Shown piece after piece: positions 1 through 7,298 of a stretch of 32,209 nt of DNA (within the stretch, counting starts at the first letter, position 1; each line of letters starts with the position of its first letter). This DNA is from a virus: positions 1 through 32,209 of IMG/VR virus record IMGVR_UViG_3300049719_000077. One strand, given 5' to 3'. Made by a program: the position numbers and the translations under genes. The notes under the pieces were generated by a model. That model was not told the origin of the DNA and did not search any database. It was given only the letters and a program-made list of their open reading frames with translations.

Positions 1-64
1 AATTCAAATTCACCCAGTCAATTGCCCAAACGTCACGCGATCAAACGCGTGTCGACGGTCGAAG

Positions 65-84
65 CGCGGGTGATGCCACCCGCG
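65..84 (+). terminator. GC-rich hairpin near the left edge
   Basis: A perfect 8-bp stem, CGCGGGTG paired with CACCCGCG, has the 4-nt loop ATGC. No T tract follows directly. It could be the first of two tandem hairpins ending the upstream unit, or an RNA-processing structure. Confidence 0.35.
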
Positions 85-97
85 GGTTCGTGCCAAG

Positions 98-123
98 GTC
101 ATCCCCTCGTGGGATGACTATTT
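98..123 (+). terminator. Probable intrinsic terminator
   Basis: An 8-bp stem, GTCATCCC paired with GGGATGAC around the loop CTCGT, is followed by TATTT. It would end a transcript entering from the left of the window and insulate the unit that begins at 231. Confidence 0.55.
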
Positions 124-193
124 GACATCGTCGTCAGTCAATGACAATGCCTCAAGCGTCAATATTTTACATGGAATACACGTACGGTGCAAA

Positions 194-223
194 GTGAACG
201 TTTGTGTTTCAATGAATTATTTT
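194..223 (+). promoter_or_regulatory. Class 1 promoter of the 231 gene
   Basis: GTGAAC at 194-199, an 18-nt spacer and TATTTT at 218-223 are followed by only 7 nt before the ATG at 231. No Shine-Dalgarno lies in that gap. This is a weaker match to the promoter module described in the findings, so the start site would fall at or next to the start codon. Confidence 0.4.
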
Positions 224-230
224 AACTCCA

Positions 231-1343
231 ATGAACGAATTTCCCTTTGACGCAACAAATTCTTCTAACCCGTGGCTCATGAAGTGCGTTGGCGATCCAA
301 TTGCTGGCCCAACAGGAGATTTATTGTCTCCTGACTTCATATGGTCGCTCAAGGGTGATGAGAGAGTTTTGCTCGTTGAGTGGCTTCTAAAGTACTACAG
401 AGACAAAGGATATCCTTACTTTCACGCGACAGACGATGAACTTAAGTTAGACTTTGCTGCTCTCGTGAAGAAAGATCCAAAGGACGTTGTGTCTGACGGT
501 GTGATCAAGAATTCTGCGACAGTTGGCTCAAAGATAGCGAAGCACTTCACTGACGACTTGTTTTCTTGTACCCGTGGACGCAAGCAGATGTCGTGCGTTG
601 AAGCATTTAATGACAATGAAACCTTACGCTTTGTGCTCAAAAATCGCATGGGATGGAACACCACTACCGAGGGTGGGTCGCTCAGGCCTTACATATTTGG
701 CATAAATGACAAGATGATATGTCAAGGCCTGCGTTCCAGTGCGAAGGGCTTTGTCACAAGCAACTTCAAGCCTTTAATTACAAAGTACGTGTATGACAAG
801 TACAATGTCAAGAAGACCATAGACTACAGTTGCGGGTGGGGTGCAAGGTGTGCCGCGGCACTTAGCTTGGGAATTGAGTACTACGGAATTGATCCTTTGA
901 CGTTTGAGAGAATTAACAAGATCATCAATTACTTTGGTGGTAAGGGATTTGCAGTTGGCAAGGCGTCTGAGAACTTTGAATATTCGTGGTTTCCTGAAGT
1001 TGACATGGCGATGTCGTGCCCACCCTACGCAGACTATGAGATATATTCTATTGATGAACGTCAAAGTAGTTCATATGTGGAATATAACGATTGGCTCACA
1101 AAGTATTGGCGGGAGACAGTGAAGAGATGTTATGAGAAGTGTAAGTACTTTGCATTCATCGCAGTTGAAAACGTTGGGAAGCATGTGTTATTAGAAGACA
1201 TGAGAAATATTTGCTCCCGCGAAGGTGGTAATGTAGTTGAAGACACGTTGATCAGCGTCTCCCGTGGACACTTGTCAGGAAAAGCAAAGACAAAGCAGGT
1301 TTGTAAGAAGACTGAACACTTGATAGTTCTCGAGGTAAAGTGA
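231..1343 (+). CDS. SAM-dependent DNA amino-methyltransferase-like protein
   Basis: This 370-residue protein has a class I methyltransferase core in its second half. A glycine-rich SAM loop with GWGAR (about residues 198-206) is followed by YYGIDP (about 217-222), whose acidic residue would bind ribose. CPPY (263-266) sits where N6-adenine and N4-cytosine methyltransferases have (D/N/S)PPY. The first position being Cys is unusual and may alter the target or abolish methyl transfer. The N-terminal half (1-190) is specific to this family and unassigned. The overall pattern resembles putative DNA methylases of other large phages. The stop overlaps the start of the acyltransferase-like gene (TGATG), so the pair is probably translationally coupled. 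A DNA-modification role is inferred. Confidence 0.65.
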   Translation: MNEFPFDATNSSNPWLMKCVGDPIAGPTGDLLSPDFIWSLKGDERVLLVEWLLKYYRDKGYPYFHATDDELKLDFAALVKKDPKDVVSDGVIKNSATVGSKIAKHFTDDLFSCTRGRKQMSCVEAFNDNETLRFVLKNRMGWNTTTEGGSLRPYIFGINDKMICQGLRSSAKGFVTSNFKPLITKYVYDKYNVKKTIDYSCGWGARCAAALSLGIEYYGIDPLTFERINKIINYFGGKGFAVGKASENFEYSWFPEVDMAMSCPPYADYEIYSIDERQSSSYVEYNDWLTKYWRETVKRCYEKCKYFAFIAVENVGKHVLLEDMRNICSREGGNVVEDTLISVSRGHLSGKAKTKQVCKKTEHLIVLEVK

Positions 1344-2065
1344 TGTTCAAATACACGTCAAAGTACTGTCTCATGGGCATGATGTCGAACCGCTTCACTG
1401 TGCTTGGTGATTGGCAAGGATTTCAGAAGAACAAGAACACGTGTGTTTCGTTTGACAAAGACTTTGTTCCTAATGCAAAGAAGGTGAATTTCTCATACAT
1501 ATATGAGAAGCCTGACTTCAAGTGTGCAAAGTCGACGCAGGTCGTGTCAGTTTTTGACGATGAGTTTTTTGAGCTACGAGGCAAAAAGTTCAGGGAAATA
1601 CGGGAGACAAGAAACAAGTTTGACAAGGTAGTGGGTGTCACTGACGAGTGTGACAAGCAGGATGTGCTTGATCTCATAGACACTTGGGACGAGAGGTCAG
1701 GACAGAAGTATGGTTGGTACAGGCACTCAGGCTATGACAGGACGTTCTTCAATAGATGGTACGACGTTGAGAGAGAGAATTTGTTCTCCCGATTTTTCTA
1801 CCTTGAGAACAAGTTGATTGGCTACTCAATTTTGCACAAGGCTGATGATTGTTATGAATATTTGATCAGAAAGATGGACAACACGCTTCGAGACACGTGT
1901 CTATACGTCGACTACAAGACTTTTGAAGAAATCTACAAAGTCGAGCAGAAGAAATTTTACGTCAACTGGGGCGCATCTTCTGGGGGTGTTGCACGGTACA
2001 AGAAGAAGTTTCCTGTTCATGAACAGTCTGACATGTACTTTTACACTGTCTCAAGTGAAAATTGA
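1343..2065 (+). CDS. Acyltransferase-like (GNAT/DUF2156-like) protein
   Basis: This 240-residue protein is read from ATG 1343, which overlaps the preceding stop; a GTG at 1340 is the alternative. The C-terminal half carries the pattern FYVNWGAS...GGVARYKKKFP (about residues 206-227), resembling the end of GNAT-fold acyltransferases of the aminoacyl-transfer/DUF2156 type. A basic segment rich in Arg and Lys lies at about 77-95. I see no signal peptide or membrane segment. Coupling to the methyltransferase-like gene suggests both act on one substrate, possibly a modified DNA base as with Mu Mom, which is also a GNAT enzyme. That link is inference, and the Mom signature itself is not recognised here. 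Confidence 0.45.
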   Translation: MFKYTSKYCLMGMMSNRFTVLGDWQGFQKNKNTCVSFDKDFVPNAKKVNFSYIYEKPDFKCAKSTQVVSVFDDEFFELRGKKFREIRETRNKFDKVVGVTDECDKQDVLDLIDTWDERSGQKYGWYRHSGYDRTFFNRWYDVERENLFSRFFYLENKLIGYSILHKADDCYEYLIRKMDNTLRDTCLYVDYKTFEEIYKVEQKKFYVNWGASSGGVARYKKKFPVHEQSDMYFYTVSSEN

Positions 2066-2076
2066 GTTCACAGCGA

Positions 2077-2146
2077 CAATCGAGATGAACTTTTGCGATT
2101 GTGATGAATAATCCAATACAATTTGTGTGAAAGTTCATCTCGATTG
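2077..2146. repeat. 17-bp perfect inverted repeat between two genes
   Basis: 2077-2093 and 2130-2146 are perfect inverse complements (17 bp), separated by 36 nt. The left arm begins 11 nt after the acyltransferase-like stop, and the right arm ends just before the promoter of the GP88-like gene. The stem is not GC-rich and lacks a T tract, so it is a poor classical terminator. It could be an RNA-processing hairpin, a protein-binding site or a scar of insertion. Confidence 0.8.
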
Positions 2147-2148
2147 AA

Positions 2149-2179
2149 GTGTACACAGGGGTGTTGTAAATGTTATATT
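2149..2179 (+). promoter_or_regulatory. Class 1 (leaderless) promoter of the GP88-like gene
   Basis: GTGTAC (2149-2154), a 19-nt spacer and TATATT (2174-2179) lie 6 nt before ATG 2186 with no Shine-Dalgarno, so transcription should start at or beside the start codon. Confidence 0.5.
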
Positions 2180-2185
2180 TTAAAC

Positions 2186-2959
2186 ATGACAACATCGTAC
2201 GTGTTTGAAGAACTTGATTTTGGCGAGGGAATTGTACTATACATCGACGGTAACAGCAAGATAACTGCTGGTAATGGCACGTACGACGAACCAAAGTCTA
2301 ATGCGTTTTCTTTGCCACACATTTCAACGTGTCCGCACGCAACAACACTTTGCATGAAATCGTGTTACGTGTTTGGCTTGCAAAAGCATGTTCCAGAAGT
2401 TTACAAGAAGTATTGTCTAAATGAACGTGCAATACACAAAATTTTGCTGGATGCGTCTCTTGAAGAACAAGTATCAACGAAATTGGCTGATTGGATAACT
2501 AACAATTGCCAAGATGGATTTAGATGGCACGTTTCAGGCGACGTGATGAGTTATGAATATGCATTGTTCATTGCAAACGTGTGTAAAAAGTCGCCAAACA
2601 TTAGGTACTGGATTTACACAAGAACGTTTCATGTTGTCGCAACGTTGATGCAGGCACAAAATCTTGTTGTCAATATTTCCGCAGACATTGAAAATTATGT
2701 AGACGCAAAGAGAATTTCTGAGGAAACAGGCGCAAGATTGTGTTATTTCACTCAAGATGGAACGTTACCGGACGATTTAAAATCTGCAACAATATTTCCT
2801 GATTATAATCTCCGCGGGCGCGAGATACCAATTCCAACTCAACACGCATGGTGGCAGTCATTGACACAAGAACAAAAGAAAATGGTGTGTCCTGCGGATT
2901 TCTTTGGACAGTCTGAAGTTCACAGGTGTGGACCGTGTAACAAATGTATGACAAAGTGA
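2186..2959 (+). CDS. GP88-like protein with cysteine clusters
   Basis: This 257-residue protein is read from ATG 2186. An upstream in-frame ATG at 2123 is rejected because it lies inside the inverted repeat and because a promoter sits immediately before 2186. Visible marks are N-S-K at 23-25, CP...CMKSCY (Cys 49, 56 and 60), W-H-V-S-G-D-V-M-S-Y-E-Y in the middle, an aromatic W-x-Y-T-R segment, and a C-terminal CGPCNKC. This order matches the pattern I associate with the Gene product 88 family of actinobacteriophages, whose biochemical function is not established. The Cys clusters could bind zinc or an iron-sulphur cluster. A terminator follows at 2971. Confidence 0.5.
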   Translation: MTTSYVFEELDFGEGIVLYIDGNSKITAGNGTYDEPKSNAFSLPHISTCPHATTLCMKSCYVFGLQKHVPEVYKKYCLNERAIHKILLDASLEEQVSTKLADWITNNCQDGFRWHVSGDVMSYEYALFIANVCKKSPNIRYWIYTRTFHVVATLMQAQNLVVNISADIENYVDAKRISEETGARLCYFTQDGTLPDDLKSATIFPDYNLRGREIPIPTQHAWWQSLTQEQKKMVCPADFFGQSEVHRCGPCNKCMTK

Positions 2960-2970
2960 CGTCGTAAGAG

Positions 2971-2992
2971 ATCACTTTGTGAGTGATGTTTT
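2971..2992 (+). terminator. Intrinsic terminator after the GP88-like gene
   Basis: The stem ATCACT paired with AGTGAT around the loop TTGTG is followed by GTTTT. It lies 12 nt after the stop codon. Confidence 0.6.
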
Positions 2993-3056
2993 ACATTCTA
3001 TATTATCCGATGCCACGGTCGGTTTTAACAAGCGTGGATGATGTCCGGAGACAAAA

Positions 3057-3341
3057 ATGTTTGAAAATCTAATTTGTGATAGTCTGGTGAGCACATCACC
3101 TTCAATGAACAAGAACGCTCGCATTGAGAGCCGCGTTGATCGAACCGGCAAGGTTCGCACTGAGACGGTTCGACGTGAGCCTGGCACTGTTCGAATGGCA
3201 GCGAGCACTGACGTAAATGCAAACACGACGAACGTGTACATTGACAGCCCGACTGATCGAGTTTCTCTCGACGGTCGCACCGCACGCACGTTGTACACGC
3301 TACTGCAGAAGCACTATGAGAACGTGGGCAAGACTGCGTGA
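3057..3341 (+). CDS. Small hypothetical protein, basic and polar
   Basis: This 94-residue protein of unknown function starts at ATG 3057 behind a good Shine-Dalgarno (CCGGAGA). Residues 17-60 are rich in Arg, Thr and Glu and look like an extended polar region. The C-terminal 25 residues (RTARTLYTLLQKHYEN) should form an amphipathic helix. A possible -10 box TATATT lies at about 2999-3004, after the upstream terminator. The gene is monocistronic, with a terminator at 3371. A second start at Met 17 is possible but has no better ribosome site. Confidence 0.6.
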   Translation: MFENLICDSLVSTSPSMNKNARIESRVDRTGKVRTETVRREPGTVRMAASTDVNANTTNVYIDSPTDRVSLDGRTARTLYTLLQKHYENVGKTA

Positions 3342-3370
3342 GATGAAGTTAGAATAAAGTAGAGTTGAAG

Positions 3371-3398
3371 TGCCTTCTCACGAGGGCATTTCTCGTTT
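3371..3398 (+). terminator. Intrinsic terminator
   Basis: The 7-bp stem TGCCTTC paired with GAGGGCA around the loop TCAC is followed by the T-rich TTTCTCGTTT. It closes the 3057 gene. Confidence 0.8.
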
Positions 3399-3441
3399 AA
3401 ACTGTGTGTACATTAACGGGAATACGTAATAGTTTCTATCC

Positions 3442-4035
3442 ATGCGATTAAATGATAAACAAACTTTGCTCTCGATAAAGGCACTTTCACACTACATAAA
3501 TAACGCGTTGCAGTGCGTTGCGAATGATGATGAAGAAAAGCAACACACAAAGTACTTACTTCGGACAATGGAAGACGCGCTCGTCAATGCGGAAAAAGTG
3601 TCTGAACAAAAAGATCCACGGTGGAAAATTTACTTTGATGAAATCGAGACACAAAAACCTTTTGTTGTCGATGCGTGTACAAGACTGGTCGAAAAAGTCA
3701 AGTCAATGCACAAGTCAGTTTCATTGTGGAAGCTTGTTCCGATGTCGATTGAAACGCGCGTAATTTTTTCTACGCTCGCTGAGCGCGAAGACATCGTGCG
3801 CGTGAAGTTTGAGACTGACGGTAAGATCGTCTTCGCGTCGTTAGTCGCAATTGAAGATTGTGTGTGCGCTGCACACGACATTGACGATGTCATAAAGATA
3901 GTTCGCTGTGGAAACAACCTACAATTTGAACAAAGAACACATGATGGACACGTGTGGCACGAGTTTGAGTTGCTTGATCATCAGTTGTATTCATTGTTGG
4001 AAAATAACGTGATTTACAACATCACGTTGAATTGA
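3442..4035 (+). CDS. Hypothetical protein
   Basis: This 197-residue protein is not recognised. The N-terminal 90 residues are predicted mainly helical. The C-terminal half alternates hydrophobic and polar residues, as in a small beta-rich fold, with two Cys near VAIEDCVCAAHDIDD. I see no membrane segment or signal peptide. It begins a run of small genes (3442-5783) in the same direction. No clear Shine-Dalgarno precedes ATG 3442; GTGTGT and TAATAG boxes lie upstream, but the match to the class 1 promoter is weak. Confidence 0.6.
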   Translation: MRLNDKQTLLSIKALSHYINNALQCVANDDEEKQHTKYLLRTMEDALVNAEKVSEQKDPRWKIYFDEIETQKPFVVDACTRLVEKVKSMHKSVSLWKLVPMSIETRVIFSTLAEREDIVRVKFETDGKIVFASLVAIEDCVCAAHDIDDVIKIVRCGNNLQFEQRTHDGHVWHEFELLDHQLYSLLENNVIYNITLN

Positions 4036-4092
4036 ACGCAAAAGTGAATAATTCGTCAAAGTGGTGTAATATGTGTACATGGAGACTTTTTC

Positions 4093-4314
4093 ATGAATAT
4101 GTACGTTGCCTCTCTCAAGGACGCTTCTGACGTCAAAGTTTCAATCGTAAACAGACCTCTTGACTATGCATACGCTCGAGCAAAGTCAAATGGCGTCAAG
4201 TTACGTATTGCATCGCTAGATGACGAGCGTAGGCTTCTGGACGCTGAGTACACCGAGGCGCGCGTTAACGTCGATGTCAATGACGGAATTGTGAGAAAGT
4301 GTTGGGTTGGATGA
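4093..4314 (+). CDS. Small hypothetical protein
   Basis: This 73-residue protein of unknown function has alternating charged and hydrophobic residues, suggesting a compact alpha/beta fold. A GGAG Shine-Dalgarno-like site lies upstream at about 4080, although its spacing is long. The stop overlaps the next start as ATGA, which argues for translational coupling. Confidence 0.55.
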   Translation: MNMYVASLKDASDVKVSIVNRPLDYAYARAKSNGVKLRIASLDDERRLLDAEYTEARVNVDVNDGIVRKCWVG

Positions 4315-4529
4315 AACAAATAGTCATAGACGATGTGTTGCCACCTTTCATAACTGTCATTGATACCGGTGATGCGACGATTGTGGCATCAGGTGGGTTT
4401 GGACACGTGTGGTGCAAAGACGTGTTGGGCATTGAGGCTGACACAGTTCCTGACGTCATTGAACCTGTGTACGATTGTGACATATCATACCTTGATGACG
4501 AAGCATCGACCGCGCCAATGTTCATCTAA
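4311..4529 (+). CDS. Small acidic hypothetical protein
   Basis: This 72-residue acidic protein starts at ATG 4311, overlapping the preceding stop by ATGA; GTG 4299 is an in-frame alternative. It contains several short beta-like segments (PPFITVIDTGDATIVASGG) and an acidic C-terminal half. Function is not recognised. Coupling with the 4093 gene suggests a shared role. Confidence 0.55.
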   Translation: MKQIVIDDVLPPFITVIDTGDATIVASGGFGHVWCKDVLGIEADTVPDVIEPVYDCDISYLDDEASTAPMFI

Positions 4530-4572
4530 AAATTTGAACACAATTTGTTACGTGATGTATTTAACTTACATC

Positions 4573-4764
4573 ATGCCAGCAACAATTGAAGTGTTCCAGG
4601 AACGTTTGACACTGCTTGAAAATAAAGCAACTCGCACCTCTGACGAGGAAGCAGAGCTTCACGACCTACGAAATCAACTTTGCAAACTTCGTGAGGCTTA
4701 CGCAAACAAAGGCAGTTTATTGACGGACATTAATGTCAGCAAAAAGACTTTGCTCAACGGGTGA
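4573..4764 (+). CDS. Small coiled-coil protein
   Basis: This 63-residue protein starts at ATG 4573. The longer in-frame extension to 4360 is rejected because it overlaps the upstream gene out of frame. Residues 5-45 show Leu and other hydrophobics at heptad-like intervals with dense Glu, Arg and Lys, predicting a helical coiled coil. The function is unknown. It lies 3 nt before the next gene and is probably co-transcribed with it. Confidence 0.55.
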   Translation: MPATIEVFQERLTLLENKATRTSDEEAELHDLRNQLCKLREAYANKGSLLTDINVSKKTLLNG

Positions 4765-4767
4765 TCA

Positions 4768-4926
4768 ATGTCTGTTGACATATCGATGTTGTCGTCACAG
4801 GACAAAAAGAGAGCAGAGGAACTGTGTGAACTCATCGCCGCGTTGCACGTGGCAGGTAAGGACACCGTTGAACTGCAAAAAGAGTTAGCAAATATTTTAG
4901 GAGCAGAAAATGTCTCAAATTACTAA
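4768..4926 (+). CDS. Very small helical protein
   Basis: This 52-codon open frame runs from ATG 4768 to the stop at 4924-4926. It is rich in Leu, Glu and Lys and is probably helical throughout. It is supported by tight packing: it starts 3 nt after the 4573 gene and overlaps the next gene by 17 nt. Its end also carries the Shine-Dalgarno-like AGGAGC of the 4910 gene. The function is unknown. Confidence 0.5.
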   Translation: MSVDISMLSSQDKKRAEELCELIAALHVAGKDTVELQKELANILGAENVSNY

Positions 4927-5131
4927 TTTACTACAACCCATAATTGCATCTGTTGACGGTCCACCACCATACACAATTCGTGTCAACACAATGCCACAGG
5001 CATACATGACACAAGGCGGCGCGCAAGGTCGCCCAACGAAAGGGTACACCTATATTAGGTACGACATTCTGCCACAAGAGTTGCAGGAACGCGTGAAGAT
5101 GTTGATACAGTCAAAACAAGATGGAATGTAA
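4910..5131 (+). CDS. Small hypothetical protein
   Basis: This 73-residue protein of unknown function starts at ATG 4910 behind AGGAGC inside the preceding small gene. Its middle is Pro-, Gly- and Gln-rich (about residues 17-45), followed by a short helix near the C-terminus (QELQERVKMLIQ). It is probably part of the 4093-5783 operon. Confidence 0.5.
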   Translation: MSQITNLLQPIIASVDGPPPYTIRVNTMPQAYMTQGGAQGRPTKGYTYIRYDILPQELQERVKMLIQSKQDGM

Positions 5132-5150
5132 TTTTGTTGTGGAGGTCTGA

Positions 5151-5783
5151 GTGTCAGCGCATGGGTATTTAAGTTCAATCAAAAGATACTTGCAACACGT
5201 TGAAAATCCGTCTGTGATTGAGATCGGTGTTGATAAGGGCGTTATGTTCTTGACGCTCGCTTATTTTCTTGTTAGAACAAAGCAAAAGTTTGACATCACG
5301 GGCGTTGACATCATGGTGCAGGAGCAGCTTGCAATCATGGCTGCCAACATTGACTTGACTTCACGGGAGCAAAAAATTAAGCTGTACCAAGAAAACAGCT
5401 TGTCATTGATGCCAAAGTTTGTTGAAGAGATAAAACAAGGCACGATGAAGCATTTTGACGTGATGTTGATCGACGGAGATCATAATTTTTACACGGTGAA
5501 AAAAGAACTTGAATTGCTCAATGATTTGACACATGAAAACAGCATAGTAGTGCTTGACGACTGCAAAGGCAGGTGGGCTGACAAGGACCTGTTTTATTTT
5601 GAACGCCCCGAGTACGAAAAATGCAATATTGCAACACAGAGGGTTGACACTGAAAAACACGGTGTGAAAGCAGCACACGATGAGTTTTTAGCGTCACATC
5701 CTGAGTGGCAGTCAGAGAGCCCAATAACGGGAGAACCGGTCGTGTTATTTCGAAATCGGGATGCATTCATACGAATGAGTTGA
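5151..5783 (+). CDS. Class I SAM-dependent methyltransferase (Methyltransf_24-like)
   Basis: This 210-residue protein starts with GTG 5151, fixed by a strong GGAGG 7 nt upstream. The Rossmann-type core is clear: IEIGVDKG (about 24-31) is the SAM-binding glycine loop, ITGVDI (about 49-54) ends in the ribose-binding Asp, FDVMLIDGDHNFYTV (about 103-117) is the motif 4 region, and SIVVLDDC follows. The LIDGDH signature is typical of small-molecule or sugar O-methyltransferases of the Methyltransf_24/TylF-like group, so a DNA target is not implied. The substrate is unknown. It is the last gene of its run; a class 2 box follows within 4 nt. Confidence 0.75.
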   Translation: MSAHGYLSSIKRYLQHVENPSVIEIGVDKGVMFLTLAYFLVRTKQKFDITGVDIMVQEQLAIMAANIDLTSREQKIKLYQENSLSLMPKFVEEIKQGTMKHFDVMLIDGDHNFYTVKKELELLNDLTHENSIVVLDDCKGRWADKDLFYFERPEYEKCNIATQRVDTEKHGVKAAHDEFLASHPEWQSESPITGEPVVLFRNRDAFIRMS

Positions 5784-5786
5784 TTG

Positions 5787-5794
5787 ATATTTAT
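5787..5794 (+). promoter_or_regulatory. Class 2 (late-like) promoter box ATATTTAT
   Basis: ATATTTAT ends 4 nt before ATG 5799, with no Shine-Dalgarno between. The box and its spacing resemble those in front of gp13 and gp14. T4 late promoters place TATAAATA about 5 nt before the start point, so this would also give a leaderless message. Confidence 0.4.
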
Positions 5795-5798
5795 ACGT

Positions 5799-6134
5799 AT
5801 GAAACGTGTAAACGAGGGAGTGTCTTGTTACTCGCAACGATCGAATGTCGGTGGTTCAATGGTAATTTCATCAGATGAGGGCGATGTTGATGACGAAATG
5901 CTCACTGATGGCGACGAGCTCGACGAAGCGTGTGTCGCTCAATTACGTGTCTTGATCAATGAGATCATACGTAAATGCGGCGACAAGTGGTGTCTATACA
6001 CAAAACACAAAAAGAATGGCAAGCGACGCAAGCTTGAACACACGACACTCGAGCGGGTGCTGAAAAACAGGAACGTGCCATTCACTCTCATCACTGACAA
6101 GTGTAACAACCATTTGATTTGTTATATTATCTAA
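5799..6134 (+). CDS. Small hypothetical protein with acidic and basic halves
   Basis: This 111-residue protein is read from ATG 5799. Residues 28-45 are strongly acidic, and residues 65-90 (KWCLYTKHKKNGKRRK and following) are strongly basic. The basic segment might bind nucleic acid or capsid. Function is not recognised. Its C-terminal coding region contains the promoter of the next gene at 6101. Confidence 0.5.
   Translation: MKRVNEGVSCYSQRSNVGGSMVISSDEGDVDDEMLTDGDELDEACVAQLRVLINEIIRKCGDKWCLYTKHKKNGKRRKLEHTTLERVLKNRNVPFTLITDKCNNHLICYII
6101..6128 (+). promoter_or_regulatory. Class 1 (leaderless) promoter of the 6137 gene
   Basis: GTGTAA (6101-6106), a 16-nt spacer and TATATT (6123-6128) lie 8 nt before ATG 6137, inside the end of the upstream gene. 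The start region closely resembles that of the 2186 gene (TTATAT...TAAACATGACA). Confidence 0.5.
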
Positions 6135-6136
6135 AC

Positions 6137-6607
6137 ATGACAGAAGAGAACGTTACGCAACAAGTCGATGTCTCAGACGTCGATGACAGTGCAATTGACT
6201 TCATTTTCTCTGATGAGGAACGTGAACGCCAAAGAATGGCACGTCGACCAGCAGTTGAGCACCTAGACTTGGCGACTTCAGAAACAAAGTTAACCAAGGT
6301 CGCGCTGTTTGACGTTGGTCAACGCGTCGTTGTTGAACGAATGTCAACGTTGATGGGCGGCAATGAGGTCAGGTGGCTCGACACGAAGGTATATCACGTG
6401 AAGTCCCTCGACAGGGAGACAGGTGCAGTGAAGGCAACTGAAGAAGAAACCGATCACTGGTCGAACTTGAACTTCATGAGCGAGAAGCAAGTGTTCAGGA
6501 TTGCTCCGCCGTGGCCCAAGAACCCGTTTGTTGACAAGCGCCGCCGGCGTCAAAGTAAGCAGATGAAGGAGTTTCACGACAGGCTTCGAGGGGACGGTGG
6601 AAGATGA
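6137..6607 (+). CDS. Hypothetical protein
   Basis: This 156-residue protein is read from ATG 6137; an upstream in-frame ATG at 6119 lies inside the promoter and is rejected. The N-terminus is acidic (1-35). The middle (about 60-105) has strands VALFDVGQRVVVERM and VYHVKSLDRETGAVKATEE that look like a small SH3-like beta barrel. The C-terminus is basic (RRRRQ). A nucleic-acid-binding role is possible but unproven. Its stop overlaps the next start (ATGA). Confidence 0.55.
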   Translation: MTEENVTQQVDVSDVDDSAIDFIFSDEERERQRMARRPAVEHLDLATSETKLTKVALFDVGQRVVVERMSTLMGGNEVRWLDTKVYHVKSLDRETGAVKATEEETDHWSNLNFMSEKQVFRIAPPWPKNPFVDKRRRRQSKQMKEFHDRLRGDGGR

Positions 6608-6864
6608 AAAATAAAAATGAGAAATATTCGAAGCTTACACCACGCGCGCCGGGTGGTTTTGGAGAGTTGTGTGATTTTTTGTTAAAAGACGTAAAACAAA
6701 ATCCTTGTGGAAATCCTGATTATTGCATGTCGACTTTCATTGACGGTGAGACGTTGACGTTTGGCACAGGAAAGCTCGATGACCACGGGTGTTGGGAATT
6801 TCCGTGTGAAGCGTGTGAAAATGAATACATGAAGTACATTGAAGGTGAGAAAAATGACGACTGA
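6604..6864 (+). CDS. Small Cys-rich hypothetical protein
   Basis: This 86-residue protein overlaps the previous gene by 4 nt (ATGA). Six cysteines (CDFLL, PCGNPDYC, GCWEFPCEAC) together with His could bind zinc. Function is not recognised. It is followed by an overlapping membrane-protein gene, so the 6137-7264 block reads as one operon. Confidence 0.5.
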   Translation: MKNKNEKYSKLTPRAPGGFGELCDFLLKDVKQNPCGNPDYCMSTFIDGETLTFGTGKLDDHGCWEFPCEACENEYMKYIEGEKNDD

Positions 6865-7042
6865 AAATTTGATATTGGTGACAATTGGATTGGTTTGCGT
6901 GTTGATCGCATCGTGGCGAGAGATATTCACGTTTGTGCCACAATGTCGTGAGCGAAAGCGAATTGCAGAAGGGCGTACTTGGTTTTATAAGGGATGTTGG
7001 TTGAGATCATTGCCAAAATGTCCACCAAAATGGGAGAATTGA
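6854..7042 (+). CDS. Small single-pass membrane protein
   Basis: This 62-residue protein starts at ATG 6854, overlapping the end of the upstream gene by 11 nt. Residues 6-24 (LILVTIGLVCVLIASWREI) form one clear hydrophobic segment. A basic, Cys-containing tail of about 38 residues follows. It could be an inner-membrane protein with either orientation. Phages often carry such proteins for lysis or superinfection control, but nothing here identifies the role. Confidence 0.55.
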   Translation: MTTENLILVTIGLVCVLIASWREIFTFVPQCRERKRIAEGRTWFYKGCWLRSLPKCPPKWEN

Positions 7043-7264
7043 ATGAAAGCTTACGAATGGCGTGGAAAAGATGTCTGGATGTGTGAAGACGGTGAGTGGA
7101 CATATATTTGTCAAGCACAAAACCCATTATTGGGCATTGAAATAACAGAGGCATTGAACGGATTTGAACTAACAAAATTAATTCGTCGTCGTAATGATGA
7201 CAGGTACGCTCGTTATAAGTTTCATAACGAACAATTTCCGCCAAAGAAAAAAGTGGACTGGTGA
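7043..7264 (+). CDS. Small hypothetical protein
   Basis: This 73-residue protein starts directly after the previous stop (TGA then ATG). The N-terminal half is Trp-rich and acidic (YEWRGKDVWMCEDGEWTYIC); the C-terminal half is basic (KLIRRRNDDRYARYK, PPKKK). Function is not recognised. Confidence 0.5.
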   Translation: MKAYEWRGKDVWMCEDGEWTYICQAQNPLLGIEITEALNGFELTKLIRRRNDDRYARYKFHNEQFPPKKKVDW

Positions 7265-7298
7265 AAACAATGTCGTCGTCATGCATTAATTTCTTAAC

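Larger units (their letters stand above)
1..123 (+). other. Left-edge region, possible tail of a truncated gene
   Basis: All three forward frames are open from the window edge for 23 to 40 codons (stops at 71-73, 115-117 and 121-123), so the end of an upstream gene may lie here. The correct frame cannot be chosen because no recognisable motif is present. Two hairpins occupy the right part of this stretch, which fits the 3' end of a transcription unit. From 124 to 193 I see nothing identifiable. Confidence 0.25.

Noticed and set aside
2123-2185. Upstream in-frame start for the GP88-like gene adding a Cys-rich N-terminus.
   Set aside because: This segment is made of the inverted repeat and the promoter, and a -10 box sits directly before ATG 2186.
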